Origin: Leptolinea sp. HRD-7
Lineage (GTDB): Bacteria > Chloroflexota > Anaerolineae > Anaerolineales > Anaerolineaceae
Assembly: GCA_024363285.1 (NCBI GenBank)
Contig: AP024710.1
Coordinates: 1,644,001 to 1,708,000 of the forward strand
Direction: 5' to 3'
DNA: 64,000 bases
Part shown: piece by piece, positions 60,071 through 64,000 of the stretch
Layout of the letters: each line of letters opens with the position of its first letter
Numbering within the stretch: the stretch's first letter is position 1
Notes under the pieces: model-generated
The model's input: the letters and a program-made list of their open reading frames with translations, nothing else
What the model was told of the DNA's origin: nothing
The model's database searches: none
Made by a program: the position numbers and the translations under genes

Positions 60071-61417
60071 TCAATATCCAACCCAGCCGATGAGAATATT
60101 GCCATCAGGAAACGGTTGCGGTTTCCATTCAGGGGCAGACGCAGTAAACATGGCATTGGCGGATTCAAAGTAGATCTTTTGACCATCCGGGGAAAAGTAC
60201 GCTTTTCGCGCTGGTTTTTCAGACAACACGATGGTTTTTATGCCTTCGTTAGTGAATAACGCAAGTCCTCCGGGGGAAGTATTCCCGACAATATATTTCC
60301 CGTCTGGTGAAATGTCTATGATGGTATCGACATCTTTAATGGTCACATTTACACCATCCGGACGGATGATACCGGTTATACCCGGACTGGCAGCAATCCA
60401 TGTTTTCGCATGAGGGAAAAATTTCAATGTATCCCACTTTCCCGGTAAGATCATGCGCTGCGGGGATAGAGATTTCACCGCATATACACCAGCCGGCTGC
60501 TCATTGTTCATTTCCGAAGCTGTTAACAGATACATGGCAGTGTTGGAGCTGGCATCCCATCCGGCACTTTTAACCATCCCTGGATACAGACTCAAGCTGG
60601 TGCCGTCTTTTATGCTTATCATTCGAAGATCACGATTTCCGAGTTCGATCACGGTTTCAACCACGATTGTGTCGTTTCCTTGCCATCCGAGAACTATCTC
60701 ACGCAGACTGGCGGGTTGATACAACATGTGGTCATCGCTGCCGTTGGAACGAACCACATGTACTCCCGTGACGGTTGTTGTTCCCTGCGATTTGATGGTA
60801 TCCACTGTCTGATAAACAAGCCACTCTCCATCCGGTGACCAGACAGGCGCAATAACATCTTCTGTTGCCTGGCTTATAAGGGTTGAAGTTTTCGACGCCG
60901 TATCATAAATCATCAGGCGTGTCTTTTTCCCGACAGGAATATCAATATATGCCAGCCGTGTGCCTTCTGGTGACCAGACCATAAATGGTTGATCGTTCTT
61001 TTTGAAAATCTCAAAAATGGGCTTTTTTTCACTGACTGTCAGGTCCTGTGACCGCAGAAGGGGGATGATTTCTGTGGGAGTGTTTTTTTCGACCTTTAAA
61101 ACCGCGATATCACCATCATTCATGGTATGAAAGTATTCGCTGTACCAGGGTTGTTCAGGGTTGGTTGAAGCAGCAAACACTTCAGTTCCTTCACCACTGC
61201 CTAATTCGATCAACGGTTTACCGGTCATATTCAAAGCCCGGCGAATGGCTGATTCTTCGACCAGGTCAAATAAAAGCCAGGCATCTATTGGTGGCGTCTG
61301 GAGGGAATATGATGTCAGGCCCGCATCAAGCGAAGCAGCCGGAGTGGTATTAACACTGTTGCTGGCAATCATCATCATCGAAAGCAGCAGTGAGATCAAA
61401 AGATATTTTTTATTCAT
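60071..61417 (-). CDS. TolB-like beta-propeller protein, 448 aa
   Basis: The start at 61417 gives the signal-like MNKKYLLISLLLSMMMIASNS. Repeated blades (WSPEGTRLAYIDIP, WSPDGEWLVYQTV, FSPDGQKIYFES, ISPDGKYIVGN) are those of TolB/WD40-like propellers. It is probably secreted or periplasmic-facing and binds proteins or peptides. GGGGTGG lies just before the ATG. The frame could start at 61447. Confidence 0.85.
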   Translation of the reverse strand: MNKKYLLISLLLSMMMIASNSVNTTPAASLDAGLTSYSLQTPPIDAWLLFDLVEESAIRRALNMTGKPLIELGSGEGTEVFAASTNPEQPWYSEYFHTMNDGDIAVLKVEKNTPTEIIPLLRSQDLTVSEKKPIFEIFKKNDQPFMVWSPEGTRLAYIDIPVGKKTRLMIYDTASKTSTLISQATEDVIAPVWSPDGEWLVYQTVDTIKSQGTTTVTGVHVVRSNGSDDHMLYQPASLREIVLGWQGNDTIVVETVIELGNRDLRMISIKDGTSLSLYPGMVKSAGWDASSNTAMYLLTASEMNNEQPAGVYAVKSLSPQRMILPGKWDTLKFFPHAKTWIAASPGITGIIRPDGVNVTIKDVDTIIDISPDGKYIVGNTSPGGLALFTNEGIKTIVLSEKPARKAYFSPDGQKIYFESANAMFTASAPEWKPQPFPDGNILIGWVGY

Positions 61418-61527
61418 AACCACCCCGAATACTTTTTTTTTGAACATACATCATTTTACTCTTGTTGTTTTGAACCACATTTGACGATAGAATCAATGCA
61501 AGTAAATCGATATTTAGGGAGAAAACA

Positions 61528-64000
61528 ATGGCGGATGATACTAAGTTCTACCTCGGGCGATTATTTGACTCAAAACTGGGCAAAGTAGGTACAGACCCTT
61601 ATCTGTATGATCCGGCTGATCTGACCACCCACGCGGTAATCACAGGCATGACCGGTTCGGGAAAAACCGGGTTTTGTGTCAGCCTGATGGAAGAGGCCGC
61701 GTTGAAGGGTATTCCGGCCATTTCTGTTGATCCAAAAGGTGATCTAACGAACCTGGTGCTTCATTTCCCGGATCTTTTACCGGCGGATTTTAAACCATGG
61801 GTTGACCCTGATGCGGCTCGCCGGGAAGGCAAGACGGTGGATGCTCTGGCTGAAGAAACGGCCGCGAATTGGGCGAAAGGCCTGTCTGATTACGGATTGG
61901 GTAAAGAGCAACTTGAAAAACTGAAGTCTTCAGTCGATTTTACTATTTACACACCAGGATCTACTTCAGGCGTTCCGGTTAATATCCTCGCATCGTTCCA
62001 ATCACCTGAGATACCCTGGAGTGGCAACGAGGAGATACTACGCGAGAAGATTGCCAGCATTGTCACCGCGCTGCTCGGACTTGTTGGGTTGGCAGATATT
62101 GATCCGCTTAAATCCCGTGAGCATATTTTGCTTTCCAATCTTTTGGAAACGGCCTGGAGTACCGGAAAGTCGCTCGAACTGACAGATCTGATCCTGCAGG
62201 TACAGAAACCCCCGTTTGACCGGCTTGGAGCTCTTCCGGTGGATGGATTCTTCCCGCCGAAAGATCGCAATGAACTTAGCATGCTGTTGAATAATTTCAT
62301 GGCATCCCCCTCGTTTCAGGTCTGGCTGACCGGGCAGACGCTGGATATTCAAAAGATCCTGTACAAAGATGATGGCTCACCGCGCCATTCTATCTTTTAC
62401 ATTGCGCACCTGAGCGAAACAGAGCGGATGTTCTTTGTCACTCTGTTATATTCGTCCATTGAATCATGGATGCGTACTCAGCGAGGTACCGGTAGTCTTC
62501 GGGCGCTGGTCTATTTTGACGAGATCATGGGTTATCTGCCGCCTGTTTCGAATCCGCCTTCGCGAACAGTCATTTTACGGATGCTGAAGCAGGCTCGCGC
62601 GTTTGGCGTGGGGCTGGTGCTGGCCACACAGAACCCGGTTGATCTGGACTATAAAGCCCTATCTAACGCTGGAACCTGGGTTATTGGTCGTCTTCAAACA
62701 GAGCAAGATAAGAACCGACTACTTGACGGCCTGACCAGTGCGGCGGGCGGAATTGACCGCGGAGAAATGGATAAGCTGATATCCAGTATTGGAAAACGAA
62801 TTTTTCTTGTACAAAATGTCCATGCCAAAAATCCTGTGCTCATCGGAACCCGTTGGTGCCTGAATTACCTGGCTGGCCCGATGACTCGCGCTCAAATACC
62901 GGCGGCCAATGCTCTGGCAGGCGTAAAGCCATTTTCTGCTTCCGGACTGGAAAAAGCCGTTGTACAAGACACAGCAGGTGCAGCGGAGAATTCCGTTACT
63001 TCGGCAGTGGCACAACCGGCTGCCGCTTTGCGATCTGCCGGAAATGGCTATACATCCACCCGCCCGGGCACACCACAGGGATTGGACGAAGTGTTTTTCC
63101 CCAATGACCTTTCGTTTACACAGGCTGCTGAACAGGCTCGAGCTACAGGTTCACAGAGTGGTCTGGTTTATCGGCCGGCTTTGCTGGCACAATTGCAGAT
63201 AAATTACCTGTCCCGTTCGTATAACCTGGATACATCGCGTCGAATAGCGGTTCTGGTCGAAGAAGAGATCACCGGCAGACCTGCATGGGAAGATTTGAAC
63301 TTCCCTGAGCAGGATTTAAAAATATTAAAAGCACAGCGAGAACCTGTATCAGCCCTTTATGGAGCTCTTCCAGGCTGGTTGATGGATACCAAACGGTTGG
63401 GCCAACTTCAGAATGACCTCGAAGATTGGGCCTATCGAACCGGTTCTATCAGTATCCTGACCAACAAGTCGCTTAAGCAATTTGCCCCTGTTGGGATGTC
63501 AAAGGATGAATTTATCGCGGTCTGCAAGAAAGCCGCTGAAGATGCGGCAAAAGATGATCTGGATAAGCTTAATAGAACTTTTGAGGCTAAAAATTCCACT
63601 TTGTTGGCAAGAATCAAAAAACAAAAAATTGAAATAGACCAAAAACAAAGCGTGGCCGACGCGAAACGCGCAGACACATTTGTTAAAGGCGCCAGTGTTG
63701 CCGGTAATGTTTTACTGGGATTGTTCGGCGGGAAAAAGAGCGGACTAAGCTCTGCCATTTCCGGCGGGTCGGCGGCTATGAACAAACACAGACAGGCGGA
63801 AGAAGCCAGCGCGCGCCTTGAGCAGGAAAAACAGGAATTGGCAATGCTGGAAGACCAATTGGCACAGCTACAGAAAAGCCTCGACGAGGAACGCGCCGAC
63901 GTTTTAGAAAAATGGCAAAAAATGGCCGAAGATGTAATGGAAATTCCGGTAACGCCGGCGAAGAAAGATATTTACACCGAACTGTTCGGTATTGCCTGGC
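61528..64000 (+). CDS. HerA-like ATP-binding protein, N-terminal 824 aa, cut by the window edge
   Basis: The frame starts at ATG 61528 behind AGGGAGAAAACA and is still open at 64000. Walker A is GMTGSGKTG (about 44-52), an SVDPKGDLTNL segment follows, and Walker B is ALVYFDEIMGYLP (about residue 335); the FGVGLVLATQNPVDL region completes the FtsK-HerA core. A long coiled coil follows (about 675-810) with a hydrophobic Gly-rich break near 725. It is GC-moderate, unlike the HerA-like gene in the AT-rich island. The role is unknown; large HerA/TraG-like ATPases move DNA or proteins. Confidence 0.88.
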   Translation, partial: MADDTKFYLGRLFDSKLGKVGTDPYLYDPADLTTHAVITGMTGSGKTGFCVSLMEEAALKGIPAISVDPKGDLTNLVLHFPDLLPADFKPWVDPDAARREGKTVDALAEETAANWAKGLSDYGLGKEQLEKLKSSVDFTIYTPGSTSGVPVNILASFQSPEIPWSGNEEILREKIASIVTALLGLVGLADIDPLKSREHILLSNLLETAWSTGKSLELTDLILQVQKPPFDRLGALPVDGFFPPKDRNELSMLLNNFMASPSFQVWLTGQTLDIQKILYKDDGSPRHSIFYIAHLSETERMFFVTLLYSSIESWMRTQRGTGSLRALVYFDEIMGYLPPVSNPPSRTVILRMLKQARAFGVGLVLATQNPVDLDYKALSNAGTWVIGRLQTEQDKNRLLDGLTSAAGGIDRGEMDKLISSIGKRIFLVQNVHAKNPVLIGTRWCLNYLAGPMTRAQIPAANALAGVKPFSASGLEKAVVQDTAGAAENSVTSAVAQPAAALRSAGNGYTSTRPGTPQGLDEVFFPNDLSFTQAAEQARATGSQSGLVYRPALLAQLQINYLSRSYNLDTSRRIAVLVEEEITGRPAWEDLNFPEQDLKILKAQREPVSALYGALPGWLMDTKRLGQLQNDLEDWAYRTGSISILTNKSLKQFAPVGMSKDEFIAVCKKAAEDAAKDDLDKLNRTFEAKNSTLLARIKKQKIEIDQKQSVADAKRADTFVKGASVAGNVLLGLFGGKKSGLSSAISGGSAAMNKHRQAEEASARLEQEKQELAMLEDQLAQLQKSLDEERADVLEKWQKMAEDVMEIPVTPAKKDIYTELFGIAW

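Noticed and set aside
1..64000. CRISPR array
   Set aside because: No regularly spaced direct repeats and no cas genes were noticed.

Overview
The window reads as a chromosomal segment of a Chloroflexota bacterium, probably Anaerolineae-like. This rests on gene style only: many lipoproteins with Thr/Pro-rich linkers, abundant PAS/GAF/GGDEF/HD-GYP sensors, an FMN-riboswitch-controlled RibXY-type riboflavin transporter as known from Chloroflexus relatives, and frequent TTG/GTG starts behind strong Shine-Dalgarno sequences. No rRNA or protein marker tree could be run. Base composition is moderate except for one clearly AT-rich block at about 12.2-19.1 kb.

Region by region. 0-9.3 kb: small metabolic and envelope genes, namely a DhaL/DAK2-like protein with a LysM protein, a HIT hydrolase, a CDGSH iron-sulfur protein with an aldo/keto reductase, a membrane diguanylate cyclase, a HAD phosphatase and a zinc alcohol dehydrogenase. 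9.3-12.2 kb: a promoter, an FMN riboswitch with a terminator as expression platform, and permease, binding-protein and ATPase genes of a probable riboflavin uptake ABC transporter. 12.2-19.1 kb: an AT-rich, six-gene, tightly packed operon on the minus strand (D12-class adenine methyltransferase, NurA-like nuclease, HerA-like translocase, a 55-residue acidic protein, a hookless Rad50/SMC-like ATPase, and a protein with a possible winged helix). It looks horizontally acquired and is the best candidate here for an undescribed DNA-defence system. 19-29 kb: signalling genes (GGDEF protein, a 1192-residue PAS/GAF/HD-GYP protein, a two-component pair) plus a nitrilase and a YhhN protein. 29-36 kb: hypothetical secreted proteins, a run of small metabolic genes, a CPBP protease and a self-regulated TetR operon.

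36-48.5 kb: the SRP RNA gene, two methyltransferases, a NarL-type histidine kinase, a sulfite-oxidase-like protein, surface proteins, an inactive-looking PP2C protein, Hsp20, a PLP enzyme, tRNA-Arg(CCU), a lipoprotein, and a free-standing structured RNA with its own promoter and terminator (6S-like candidate). 48.5-64 kb: an MFS transporter, a B3/B4-domain protein, dnaE, a PhzF protein, a GT87 mannosyltransferase-like protein, endonuclease III, two FHA proteins, a beta-propeller protein, and a large HerA-type ATPase that runs off the right edge.

Starts were re-chosen by Shine-Dalgarno position, signal peptide and conserved N-termini where the longest frame began too early. All functional assignments come from motif reading and recall of families; no database search was made.
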